Positions 1 through 9,100 of a stretch of DNA of 54,067 bases are shown piece after piece. The stretch lies in contig NZ_PVZF01000017.1 in assembly GCF_003002055.1 (NCBI RefSeq), positions 1-54,067 of the forward strand, written 5' to 3'. Origin of the DNA: Kineococcus rhizosphaerae (GTDB lineage Bacteria > Actinomycetota > Actinomycetes > Actinomycetales > Kineococcaceae). The stretch's first letter is position 1; each line of letters starts with the position of its first letter. The notes under the pieces were generated by a model. That model did not search any database, had not been told where the DNA came from, and saw only the letters and a list, made by a program, of their open reading frames with translations. The position numbers and the translations under genes are program-made.

Positions 1-37
1 CGTTCGTCCTGAGCCAGGATCAAACTCTCCGTCGAAA
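1..37 (-). rRNA. rrs: 16S rRNA, 5' end only (partial)
   Basis: The reverse complement reads GGAGAGTTTGATCCTGGCTC followed by AGGACGAACG, the universal 5' end of bacterial 16S rRNA. Only about 37 bases are present and the gene continues off the left edge. It is transcribed leftwards from the leader and promoter annotated next to it. Confidence 0.97.
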
Positions 38-321
38 AACCTCGATCGCCGACCACCGAAGCAGCCAAGCAACCTAGATCAATTCACTTCATAGTTGGAC
101 CCTTGGACTCGAAACTCCACCCCCCACTGGCGTGAAAGAGGTGAAGGTCAATCCCAAAGGAATCCCCGACCACCAGACACTCAAGGCCCGGTGAGTCATT
201 GGGGGTTAATGCTATGGCATCAACATTTGTCTAGCGCACTGTTGAGTTCTCAAGAACCGGACGCACCCACCCGAGACCGACCCCCATCAAAGAGGGCCAC
301 CCGAAGAGGGGCAACTTTCCC
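38..321 (-). other. rrn leader (pre-16S transcribed leader)
   Basis: This is the untranslated leader between the rrn promoter and mature 16S. On the minus strand it holds a CTTGAGAACTCAACAGTG motif (near 238-257), which is typical of actinobacterial rrn leaders and belongs to the RNase III processing/antitermination region. A short ATGC-CATA-GCAT hairpin follows near 209-218. Small reading frames over this stretch have no coding character and no ribosome binding site. Confidence 0.75.
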
Positions 322-351
322 ACCTTAACCGAGAACCAGGCCACACTTCAA
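322..351 (-). promoter_or_regulatory. Putative rrn P promoter
   Basis: On the minus strand TTGAAG (346-351) and TAAGGT (322-327) are separated by 18 bp, the spacing usual for actinobacterial sigma-70-type promoters. It lies about 285 bp upstream of mature 16S. This is a sequence match only; a second upstream rrn promoter is possible but none stands out. Confidence 0.5.
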
Positions 352-505
352 CCCAGCCCCACGATCAGGCACCCAGCTCCACCCTTCCGACGCGGACCAC
401 CCAAGACCAACTTCCCTCAGGTTTTCCGCCCCGCCGGGGCGACATGAAGAACAGTACGTGCCGTCCGGCGGAAGAGGCAAATCCGCGGCCCATTGGGGCT
501 GACCT

Positions 506-522
506 ACGTTGCAGTGCAACGT
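506..522. promoter_or_regulatory. Perfect 17-bp palindrome between rrn and rsbQ-like gene
   Basis: ACGTTGCA-G-TGCAACGT is a perfect inverted repeat with 8-bp arms and a 1-nt centre. It lies between the divergent rrn promoter and the RsbQ-like gene, so it is a candidate operator for either. No known consensus is claimed. The remaining 523-745 stretch is a GC-rich leader with a hairpin at 584-605 (GGGCAGG/CCTGCCC) and no supportable gene. Confidence 0.35.
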
Positions 523-745
523 CTTCGACGATCCCGACGGGTCCATGACCCCACCAGACGCGCAGCAGCGCGCCAGCCGAGGGGGGCAGGTCTGCTGGCC
601 TGCCCGGGCGGCCGCAGCCGGACCCCCAGTGCGAGTGCGCCGCGCGGGTGGTCCTCTCCCCTCCTGCCTCAAGGAGGCTCCGCCCGCTGCCGACCTCCCC
701 CGGAGCCGGAGAGCCCATGCCGGCTCCCTCACGAAAGGTAAGGTC

Positions 746-1594
746 GTGCTCGTACCCAGCGTCACCGGCGACAGCTCGCTGGCCGCCACCGCGGTGGCGC
801 GTCACCACGTCCAGGTCCACGGGCAGGACAAGGGCCCGATCCTTCTGCTGGTGCATGGCTTCGGCTCCGACCAGCACGCGTGGAACCCGCTGCTCCCGTA
901 CTTCACGGACACGCACCGGGTCGTCGTCCTGGACCAGGCCGGAGCGGGAGGTTTCGACGTGGCAGCGTACGACCGCGCGAAGTACTCCGCGCTCGACGGG
1001 TACGCGGCCGACCTCGTCGAGGTGTGCGAGGAGCTCGACCTGCGGGACGTCGTCGTCGTGGGCCACAGCGTGAGCTCGATGATCGCGGCCCGGGCGGCGC
1101 TGCGCGCACCCGACCGCCTCGCCCGCGTCGTGATGATCGCCCCTTCCGCGCGCTACCTCGACGACCCGGCCGCCGGGTACGACGGGGGCTTCTCCGCCGA
1201 GGACATCGACGAGCTGCTCGCGTCGCTGTCGCGCAACTACCTGTCGTGGGCGGCAGGCGTCGGTCCGATGGTCATGGGGAATCCCGAGCGTCCCGAGCTC
1301 GGGGAGCAGTGCGCGGCGGCGTTCCAGGCGCTGCACCCGGACAGTGCCCGCGACTTCGCCCGCGCGACCTTCCTCACCGACTCCCGCGACCTGCTGACGA
1401 CACTCACCCAGCCGACCCTGGTGCTGCAGTGCCGTGACGACGTCCTCGCGCCGGAGACCGCAGTGCGGGAGGTGGCCACGCGGCTGCCGCACGGCACCCT
1501 GGTGGAGCTGAAGGCCTCCGGGCACTGCCCGCACCTGAGCGAGCCGGCCGAGACGGCCGCCGCGATCCGCGCCTACCTCGAGAGTGCCCGGTGA
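746..1594 (+). CDS. RsbQ-like alpha/beta hydrolase
   Basis: Predicted 282-residue cytosolic alpha/beta hydrolase. It matches Bacillus RsbQ along its length: HGFGSDQHAWN oxyanion region, AGAGGFD, a GHSVSSM nucleophile elbow (catalytic Ser), the APSARYLDDPAAGYDGGF segment, an Asp near DDVLAPE and the GHCPHLSEP catalytic His. RsbQ is known to supply or generate a small hydrophobic ligand for the PAS domain of the phosphatase RsbP. GTG at 746 is chosen because AAAGGTAAGG lies just upstream and the N-terminus then matches RsbQ length (269 aa). Its stop overlaps the next gene's GTG (GTGA), so the two are translationally coupled. The PAS partner here is a GGDEF-EAL protein, not a phosphatase. Substrate or ligand is unknown. 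Confidence 0.85.
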   Translation: MLVPSVTGDSSLAATAVARHHVQVHGQDKGPILLLVHGFGSDQHAWNPLLPYFTDTHRVVVLDQAGAGGFDVAAYDRAKYSALDGYAADLVEVCEELDLRDVVVVGHSVSSMIAARAALRAPDRLARVVMIAPSARYLDDPAAGYDGGFSAEDIDELLASLSRNYLSWAAGVGPMVMGNPERPELGEQCAAAFQALHPDSARDFARATFLTDSRDLLTTLTQPTLVLQCRDDVLAPETAVREVATRLPHGTLVELKASGHCPHLSEPAETAAAIRAYLESAR

Positions 1595-3321
1595 CCGTAC
1601 CCGTCCAGATCGACACCTTCGAGCCGCTGTTCCAGCGAGCTCCGTGCGGGTACTTGACGACGAGCGACGACGGCCTGATCACCCGCGTCAACGACACCTT
1701 CCTCACCTGGACGGGCCACCGCCGGGAGGACCTGGTGGGCACGGCGTTCGGCCGGTTGCTGCCGGTCGGGGACCGGATCCTGTGGTCGACGCACAGCGCG
1801 CCGCAGCTCGGGACCACCGGCTCGGTGAGCGAGGTCGTCGTCGAGGTCGTCGGGGCCGACCGGTCGCGCCGCCCGGCGCTGGTCACCGCCACGCGAGTGC
1901 CCGCGCAGGACGACATCGACGCTGAAGTGCGCCTGATCGTCTTCGCCGCACCCGCACGGCGGGCTCACGAGCGGGAATTGACGGCTGCCCTGCGGCGTGC
2001 GGAGGAGTCGGAGGCGCGGCGCGCCACGGCGGAGGCCGAGGGGCGTCGCCGGGAACTGCAGGACCCGCTGACGGGTCTCGCGAACCGCGCTGGGCTGGTC
2101 CAGCACCTGGAGTCGGCGAGCGACGCGGCGTTGGGGGTGCTCGTCGTGGACCTGGACCACTTCGCCGTCGTCAACGAGAGCCTGGGGGTGAGCGCCGGCG
2201 ACGAGCTCCTGCGCACGGTCGCCCGCCGGCTCGCGGCCGGGGTCCGCGACGGAGGGCTGCTGGCCCGCGCCTCAGCGGACGAGTTCGTCGTCGTCGCGCC
2301 CTGCTCCGACGGCAACGAGGTCCGGGGGTTCGCCGAACGCCTGCTGGCCGAGGTCACCGCCCCGGTCGTCCTGTCCGGTCTGGAGGTCGTCGTCTCGGCC
2401 AGCATCGGTGCGGCCCTCGCCGACCCCGGCCCGGGGACAGCGGTGCGGGCCCTGCACGACGCCGGGGTCGCCAGCCAACGCGCGAAAGCACGCGGCCGCG
2501 GGCGGGTCGAGGTCCACGACCCCCAGACCACCAGCACCGCCGCCGACCGGCTGCGGCTGCTGGGGGAGCTGCGCCGCGGCATCGCCGAAGGCCAGCTGCG
2601 GCTCGTCTTCCAGCCGCAGGTGCGCCTGTCCGACGGCCGCGTCACGGGGGCCGAGGCCCTCGTGCGCTGGCAGCACCCGACCCGCGGACTGCTGCCCCCG
2701 GCCGAGTTCATCGACGTCGCCGAGCAGTCGGGGCTGGTGCGCGCGCTCGGCGCGTGGGTGCTCGAAGCGGCCGTGCGGCAGGCGGCCCGCTGGGCGCGCG
2801 ACCCCCGTGCGGCGACGGTCGACGTGTCGGTGAACCTGTCGGCGCGGCAGCTGACCGACCCCGGGCTCGTGGCCGCGGTCTCCGCCGTGCTGGCCCGCCA
2901 CCGGCTGCCACCCCACCTGCTCGTGCTCGAGGTCACCGAGACGGCGCTCATCGCCGACCCCGACGCCGCGACGGCCGCCCTGGCGGCGTTGAAGGACCTG
3001 GGGGTAGGGGTCTCCGTCGACGACTTCGGGACCGGTTACGCCAGCCTGACGTACCTGCAGCGCTTCCCCGTCGGCGAGCTGAAGATCGACCGGTCCTTCG
3101 TCATGGGGCTCGGGCAGTCCGACGGGGACGACGGGATCGTGCGCGCGTGCGTGCAGCTGGCGCACGCCGTGGGGGTGCGCGCCGTCGCCGAGGGTGTCGA
3201 GACGGAGGAGCAGCGCAGGGCGCTCGTCGCGATGGGGTGCGACACCGTGCAGGGGTACTTCTTCTCGCGGCCGGTGGACGCGGACGCGTTGCAGGAGTGG
3301 GCTCGCGAGCGCCGCGGCTGA
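1591..3321 (+). CDS. PAS-GGDEF(degenerate)-EAL cyclic-di-GMP signalling protein
   Basis: 576 residues. A PAS domain (about 10-110) with FQRAPCGYLTTSDDGLI and NDTFLTWTGHRREDLVG is followed by a short helical linker, a GGDEF domain (about 150-310) and an EAL domain (about 330-570). The GGDEF signature reads SADEF (residues 228-232), so diguanylate cyclase activity is unlikely. The EAL domain keeps EALVRW (355-357), VNLSARQ, LEVTE, DDFGTGYASL (477 onward), KIDRSF and AEGVET, all expected of an active phosphodiesterase. The likely role is c-di-GMP hydrolysis controlled by the PAS domain, with the GGDEF domain possibly a GTP sensor. No membrane segments are evident. The gene overlaps the RsbQ-like gene by 4 bases. 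Confidence 0.9.
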   Translation: MTVPVQIDTFEPLFQRAPCGYLTTSDDGLITRVNDTFLTWTGHRREDLVGTAFGRLLPVGDRILWSTHSAPQLGTTGSVSEVVVEVVGADRSRRPALVTATRVPAQDDIDAEVRLIVFAAPARRAHERELTAALRRAEESEARRATAEAEGRRRELQDPLTGLANRAGLVQHLESASDAALGVLVVDLDHFAVVNESLGVSAGDELLRTVARRLAAGVRDGGLLARASADEFVVVAPCSDGNEVRGFAERLLAEVTAPVVLSGLEVVVSASIGAALADPGPGTAVRALHDAGVASQRAKARGRGRVEVHDPQTTSTAADRLRLLGELRRGIAEGQLRLVFQPQVRLSDGRVTGAEALVRWQHPTRGLLPPAEFIDVAEQSGLVRALGAWVLEAAVRQAARWARDPRAATVDVSVNLSARQLTDPGLVAAVSAVLARHRLPPHLLVLEVTETALIADPDAATAALAALKDLGVGVSVDDFGTGYASLTYLQRFPVGELKIDRSFVMGLGQSDGDDGIVRACVQLAHAVGVRAVAEGVETEEQRRALVAMGCDTVQGYFFSRPVDADALQEWARERRG

Positions 3322-3417
3322 TCCCGGTCACGCGCCGTGCCCGCAGTCGTCGGCGCGTGGGTCCTCGTCACGCAGGGGCCCGGTGCGTAACCTCGGGGGA
3401 CCTGGACGGGAGGACCC

Positions 3418-4965
3418 ATGGGCGAGTCGGCCAGACCCTTCGCACACCTGGGCGCGGAGAACGCCGCCACGTACCGTGCAGTCCTGCGCATGTTCGCCGA
3501 CGCCCGCGACCGCTACGTGTTGCCCCTGCGCCCCGAGGACGTCGTCGAGGACCTCGCCGTGGTCGGGTCCCCGGTCGCGGTGGACGTCGTCGAGAACGCG
3601 CTGACGTCGCTCGTCGGCTGGGGGAACCTGCGTGCGGATCCCGACACCGGGCGGGTCACGACGGTGGAGGACTTCCACCGGTCACGCCTGCTCTACCAAC
3701 TCACCCCCGAGGGTCAGGCGGCCGAACGCGCCGTCCGGCTGTACGAGGAGACGGTCGGGCGCCGGGGCGCCCTGCAGGCGGTGGCGCTGGAGGACGTCGC
3801 CGAGCACCTGCGCTCCCTGGTGGTCCTGCTCGCCGCCACGGGCCCACCCGACGCGGCGCGGACGCAGCACCTGCTGACCGCCCTCACGCAGCGGCTGGAG
3901 ACGCTCGCTGACAACGCCGCGGCGTTCATGTCGTCGATGCAGCGCTCCATCGACCTGCAGGACGCCGACGCGGACGCCTTCGTCGCCTACAAGGACCGGC
4001 TCATCGACTACCTGGAACGGTTCCTGTCCGACCTGACCACCACCGGTGCCGAGATCAGCGGTCTCGTGCTGCGCGCCGAGGATCTCGGTGTGCACGCCGC
4101 CGTCCAGGCGGTGGCCGAGCGGGAGGCGGCGGACCTGGCGCCCGGCGACGACGACGAGACCCGCGAGCGGGAACGAGAACAGGTCCGGCACGGGTGGGAA
4201 CAACGCTGGCGCGGTATGCACACGTGGTTCGTCGGCAGCCGGGAGAACCCGAGCCAGAAGGACGTGCTGCGCCGGCGCGGACGCTCCGCCATCCCCCAGT
4301 TGCTGCGTGCGGTCAACGTCCTCAACGAGCGACGCTCAGGCCGCTCGGACCGGTCGGCCGACTTCCGCCGGCTCGCCGTCTGGTTCGCTGAGGCACCTGA
4401 GGACGCGACACGTCACCGGCTGTGGCACACCGCCTTCGGGCTCAGCGCGTCCCGGCACCTCAGCATCGACGGGGACAGCCTCACCGCCCAGGCCGCGGGC
4501 GCACCCCGGATCGTGCCGTGGGCCGAGGCCGAACCGCTGCGCATCAGCCCGCAGTTCCGGCGGACCGGGCACCACGAGCGGCGGGGGCGGCCGGCCCGTG
4601 TCCAGGACCGGTCCGCGCAGCGCCGGCACCTCGCTGAACTCGCTGCGCGCGAGCAGGAACGACTGCAGGTGGCACAGACGGAACTGGTCGGCGGGGGTCC
4701 CCGCCGGGTGCGGGACCTGCCGCAGTTGTCGTCGACGGCGTTCAGCGTGTTCCTCGGTCTCCTCGGGCACGCGATCGCCGCACGGCGACCCGACGCACTG
4801 CAGGCCCCCTGCGAGGCGACGTCGGCGGACGGCTCGCTGCGCGTCCGGCTGACCCCGCTGCCCGGTGCCGACGTCGTGCCGCTGCGGACCGAGGACGGGG
4901 TGCTGCACCTGCCGGACGCTCTGGTCGAGATCATCGGCACCGACCCCGGGGTTCGCGCGCCGTGA
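3418..4965 (+). CDS. jetA: JetA, type II Wadjet (DUF2397/TIGR02677)
   Basis: 515 residues with TIGR02677 (DUF2397) features: an N-terminal winged-helix-like region with ENALTSLVGWGNLRADPDTGRVTTVEDFHRSR, then LYQLTPEGQAAERAVRLYEE, and a long helical middle. In Wadjet systems JetA is the MukF-like kleisin that bridges the SMC heads; the complex recognises circular plasmid DNA by loop extrusion. The ATG start is preceded by GGGAGG. The gene is the first of four, and its TGA overlaps the next GTG (GTGA). The order DUF2397-DUF2398-SMC-DUF2399 is diagnostic for type II Wadjet. Family assignment is by motif recognition; kleisin function is inferred from the family. Confidence 0.88.
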   Translation: MGESARPFAHLGAENAATYRAVLRMFADARDRYVLPLRPEDVVEDLAVVGSPVAVDVVENALTSLVGWGNLRADPDTGRVTTVEDFHRSRLLYQLTPEGQAAERAVRLYEETVGRRGALQAVALEDVAEHLRSLVVLLAATGPPDAARTQHLLTALTQRLETLADNAAAFMSSMQRSIDLQDADADAFVAYKDRLIDYLERFLSDLTTTGAEISGLVLRAEDLGVHAAVQAVAEREAADLAPGDDDETREREREQVRHGWEQRWRGMHTWFVGSRENPSQKDVLRRRGRSAIPQLLRAVNVLNERRSGRSDRSADFRRLAVWFAEAPEDATRHRLWHTAFGLSASRHLSIDGDSLTAQAAGAPRIVPWAEAEPLRISPQFRRTGHHERRGRPARVQDRSAQRRHLAELAAREQERLQVAQTELVGGGPRRVRDLPQLSSTAFSVFLGLLGHAIAARRPDALQAPCEATSADGSLRVRLTPLPGADVVPLRTEDGVLHLPDALVEIIGTDPGVRAP

Positions 4966-6155
4966 GTACCGACCTGTCCGGCCGTCTCGCCGCGGACCGG
5001 CAGCACGAACGTCGACGCGCGGCACGGGCCCTGCTGCTGCGCCCCCTGCTGCGGCCCACCGGCCGGGACGCCGACACCTTCGTCCTGGTGCGCCGGCACG
5101 CCGACTGGTTGCGCCGGTGGTTCGACCTCAACACGGGGTGGCGCCTGCGCGTCGAACCCGAACTGGCCCGCCTGGAGAAGGTGGCCGTCGACGGCGACGA
5201 CGCGACCCGTCCGCTGCTGGACGCGCAGCGACGCCCCTACTCCCGTCGCCGGTACGTCCTGCTCTGCCTGGCGCTGGCGGTGCTGTCGCGTTCGGAGGCG
5301 CAGACCACGCTCGGGGCGCTCGCGGACGAGGTCCTGCTGCAGTTCAGCGACCCCGCGCTCGTCGCGGCCGGGATCGAGTTCCGGCTCGACCACGTCGAGG
5401 AACGCCGTGACCTGGTGGCCGTCGTCCGGACGTTGCTGGACCTCGGAGCGCTCTCACGGGTCAGCGGGGACGAGGACGCCTACCTGCGGTCGGTGGGCGA
5501 CGTCCTGTACGACGTGGACCGGCACGTGCTGGCGAGCCTGCTCACTACGCCGCGCGGACCCTCGACCGTGACCGCCGCGACGGCGGCGGCGCGCATCGAC
5601 GCGCTCACCGCCGTCCCGCCCCCGCTGAGCGAGGACGCTCGCGCCCGCGCCGTGCGGCACCGCCTCACCCGGCGCCTGCTCGACGATCCCGTCCTCCTGC
5701 TCACCGACCTCGACGCCGACGAGCTGGCGTACTTCACGAGCCAGCGGCGGGCCCTGACCGACCGGGTGGAGGAACTGACCGGGCTCGTCGCGGAGGTGCG
5801 CGCCGAGGGTGTCGCCATGGTCGACCCGGCCGACGAGCTGACCGACCTGCGGATGCCCGAGGACGGCACCGACGGCCACGTCGCCCTGCTCGTCGCGGAG
5901 TTCCTCACCGCCCACGCCCCGGCGGCGGTGTCCGTGGACGACCTCCGCCGGGAGGTCCACCGCCTCGCCGGCCGGCACCGCACCGACTGGCGCAAGGGGT
6001 CCGACGAACCCGGACAGGAGATCACCCTGGTCGCGACCGCGCTGGACCGGCTCACGGCGCTGCGGCTCGTCCTGGTCGACCGCGGGTCGGTCACCGCACT
6101 GCCTCCCCTGCACCGCTACGCCCTGCGGACGCCGACTCCCCTGGAGGGTTCGTGA
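4962..6155 (+). CDS. jetB: JetB, type II Wadjet (DUF2398/TIGR02678)
   Basis: 397 residues of the TIGR02678 (DUF2398) family. Recognisable parts are the basic N-terminus RLAADRQHERRRAARALLLRPLL, WLRRWFDLNTGWRLRVEPELARLEK, RRRYVLLCLALAVLSRSEAQTTLGALADEV, and a C-terminal winged-helix-like segment ending ALDRLTALRLVLVDRGSVTALP. The JetB role in the complex is that of a MukE-like accessory subunit binding the kleisin. The GTG start overlaps jetA by 4 bases, and the TGA overlaps jetC in the same way, so all four genes look like one strictly coupled transcript. Confidence 0.88.
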   Translation: MSTDLSGRLAADRQHERRRAARALLLRPLLRPTGRDADTFVLVRRHADWLRRWFDLNTGWRLRVEPELARLEKVAVDGDDATRPLLDAQRRPYSRRRYVLLCLALAVLSRSEAQTTLGALADEVLLQFSDPALVAAGIEFRLDHVEERRDLVAVVRTLLDLGALSRVSGDEDAYLRSVGDVLYDVDRHVLASLLTTPRGPSTVTAATAAARIDALTAVPPPLSEDARARAVRHRLTRRLLDDPVLLLTDLDADELAYFTSQRRALTDRVEELTGLVAEVRAEGVAMVDPADELTDLRMPEDGTDGHVALLVAEFLTAHAPAAVSVDDLRREVHRLAGRHRTDWRKGSDEPGQEITLVATALDRLTALRLVLVDRGSVTALPPLHRYALRTPTPLEGS

Positions 6156-9100
6156 ACTCCCTGCCGCATCCGGGCCGGACTCGTTGGCAGCCCCTGCGGG
6201 TGGGCCTGGTGGACTTCTACCACTACGACGTGGAGGAGTTCTGGTTCCACGACGGGCGGTTGCTGCTGCGCGGCAACAACGGCGCCGGGAAGTCCAAGGT
6301 GCTGGCCCTCACCCTGCCGTTTCTGCTCGACGGGGACCTGTCGGCGCACCGGGTCGAACCCGACGGCGACCCCAAGAAGCGCATGGAGTGGAACCTGCTG
6401 CTCGACGGCGCCCACGCGACCAGCGAGCGGACGGGGTACACCTGGCTGGAACTGGGACGCCGGACCCCCGAGGGGCTCGAGGAGTTCCGGACCCTGGGGT
6501 GCGGGATGAAGGCCGTGAGCGGCCGCGGGATCGCGCGGCGCTGGTTCTTCTCCACGACCGCCCGACTGGGTGAGGGGTTGTCCCTGGTGGACCGCACGGG
6601 CACCGCCCTGACGCGCGAACGCCTGATCGACGTCCTGGGCGCGACGGGCAGTGTCCACGACAGCCGGCGGGCCTACCGGCGGCACGTCGACGAGACGTTC
6701 TTCCGCTTCGGCGAGGACCGCTACGGAGCCCTCGTCGACCTGCTCGTGCAGCTGCGCCGCCCGCAGCTGACGAAACGTCCCGACGAGGCGGCGTTGTCCG
6801 CGGCGCTCACCGAAGCCCTGCCCCCGCTGGACCAGCAGGTCCTCGTCGACGTCGCGGAGGCGTTCCGCAGCCTGGAGGACGACCGCCGGGAGCTCGCGGC
6901 CGTTGAGGAGGCCCAGGAGGCCGCTGCGGCGTTCCTGACGCACTACCGCCGGTACGCCCGCGCCGCGGTCAAGCGGCGCACCGGTGACGTCCGGCGCGCG
7001 CAGTCCCGGTACGAGGCCGTCGGGCGGGACCTGGCCCGGGCCGACCGCGACCACGACAGCGCCGAGCAGCGCCTGGCCGCCGCCGTGACCGCCCTCACCG
7101 ACGCGCGCCAGCGGCAGGCGCAGCTGTCGGCGGAGCGGACCACCCTGGCCGGCGATCCCCGGCTGAGTTCTCTCGACGAAGCACGCACGTCGGCGGACCT
7201 GACCGGAGCCGCCGCTCGCGACGCCACGGACAACCACCGCCGGGCCCGCGAGCGCGCGGACCGGGCCCGGGCGGTTCGCACCGACCGCGACGACGCCCTG
7301 CGGGCCGCGCGGGACGGTTTCGACGCCACCCTGCAGCGCCTGACCGAGGTCGCGGGATCGGCCGGCACCGCCCTGCCCGCACCGCCGGACCCGGGCACCA
7401 CCGAGGCCACCTCCTTCGTGACGTCCGTGCGGGACGCGGCCGCGCGCAGGCGCCGGGAAGCCGTGCACGTCCGCGACCTGCTGCAGGCGCTGGCCGACGC
7501 GCGCACCCGCCGGCGCGCCCGGCAGGCCGACAGCGACCGGGCCCGGGAGGACGCCGACCGGGTCGCCGAGCGGTCGGCGGACGCCGCGCACGCCCTGACC
7601 GGGGCGATCGGGGCGCACCTCGTCGCGGCGGCGGACGTCCTCGACCACACCGGCGAGCTCCGCCTGGACGACGTGCAGGGGGTCCTGGAAGACCTGCGGT
7701 CCTGGGCACCGACCGTCGAGGGCCCCTCGCCGTTGCAGACCGCCGCGGACGCAGCCGTCACCCGGATCGCGCACGAACTGGCCGCCGCCCGCTCCGAGGC
7801 CGCCGCCCGCCGGCGCGACCTCGCGACCCGGGCGCAGGACCTGCGGGCCGAACGGGGACGGTTGCTGGCCGGTGAGGACGCCGCACCGTCCACGGCTGCG
7901 ACCCGCACCGCGGACCGGGCCGGACGGGCCGGCGCGCCGCTGTGGCGGGTCGTCGACTTCGCCCCCGACGTCCCCGCGCAGGAACGCGCCGGACTGGAGG
8001 CGGCGTTGGAGGCGTCCGGGCTGCTGGACGCGTGGCTGTTCCCCGACGCCGCGCCGGCCGCGCCCCCGGGCGACGCCGTCGTCGGCCGGGGAGACCCCTT
8101 CCCCGGGCCGTCCCTCGCGGACGTCCTCGTCCCGGCCGTGGACCGCACCGACCCGGCGGCCGACGCGCTGAGCGACGACGCCGTCCGCGCCGCCCTCGCG
8201 GGCATCGCCCGCGACGGGAGCGGGCACGCCAGCACCGTCCGCCTCGACGGCACGTTCGCGCTCGGCGTCCTCGCCGGGCGCTGGACGAAACCGGCGGCGC
8301 AGTTCATCAGCCGCAGCGCCCGGGACGCCGCCCGACGGGCCCGGCTCGCAGCCCTCGACGTCGAGCTGGACGAGGTGGTGCGCGCAGAACGCGGGCAGCA
8401 GGAGCAGCTGGCGGTCCTCGACGAACGGGCCGAGGCTCTGGACGCCGAGCGGCGCCGGCTGCCCGACGACTCCGCCGTGCGCACCGCCCACGCCCGCCGC
8501 GCCTCCCTCGCCGCGGACGCCCTGCGTGCCGCCGCCGCGGTCGAGGAGACCGCCGCGGCGCTCGTCACCGCCGGCGCGGCGGTCGAGGACGCGGACACGA
8601 GGGTGCGGGACGAGGCCGCCCAGCTGCACCTGGAACCGGACGGGGCCGCGGTGGAGGCCGTGGCCGCGGCCGTCGGCGGTCTGGAGACGGGGGTCGAGCA
8701 CCTGCGCCTGCGGTGGGAGGTCGTCACCCGGGCCGTGCGGGACCTGCAGCGCGCCGAGGACGACCTCGACGACGCCACCACCGACGCCGCCGACGCCGAG
8801 CGCCTGCGCCGGGAGCGGGAACTGGCGTGGACGGTGACGCGGACGAGGCTGGAGACGTTGCAGCGCAGCATCGGCGCCGAGGTCGACGACGTCCAGCACC
8901 GCCTGGCGGAGGTGACGGCCGAGCTCGGTCGCACCGTCGACGCCATCGGCGCCGCCGAGGACGCCCGCAGCGCCGCGGACCGGGCGCTGGGCGAGGTCGT
9001 GGGCCGCCGGACGCAGCTGCGCGCGGACCTGGGATCGGTCGAGGCCGAACGGGACGCCGCCGTCGCCGACCTGCGCGAGTTCGCCGCCAGCGGGATCGTC

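Noticed and set aside
584-605. Hairpin in the rsbQ leader as a riboswitch candidate
   Set aside because: A single short GC stem without a conserved aptamer core does not support a riboswitch.
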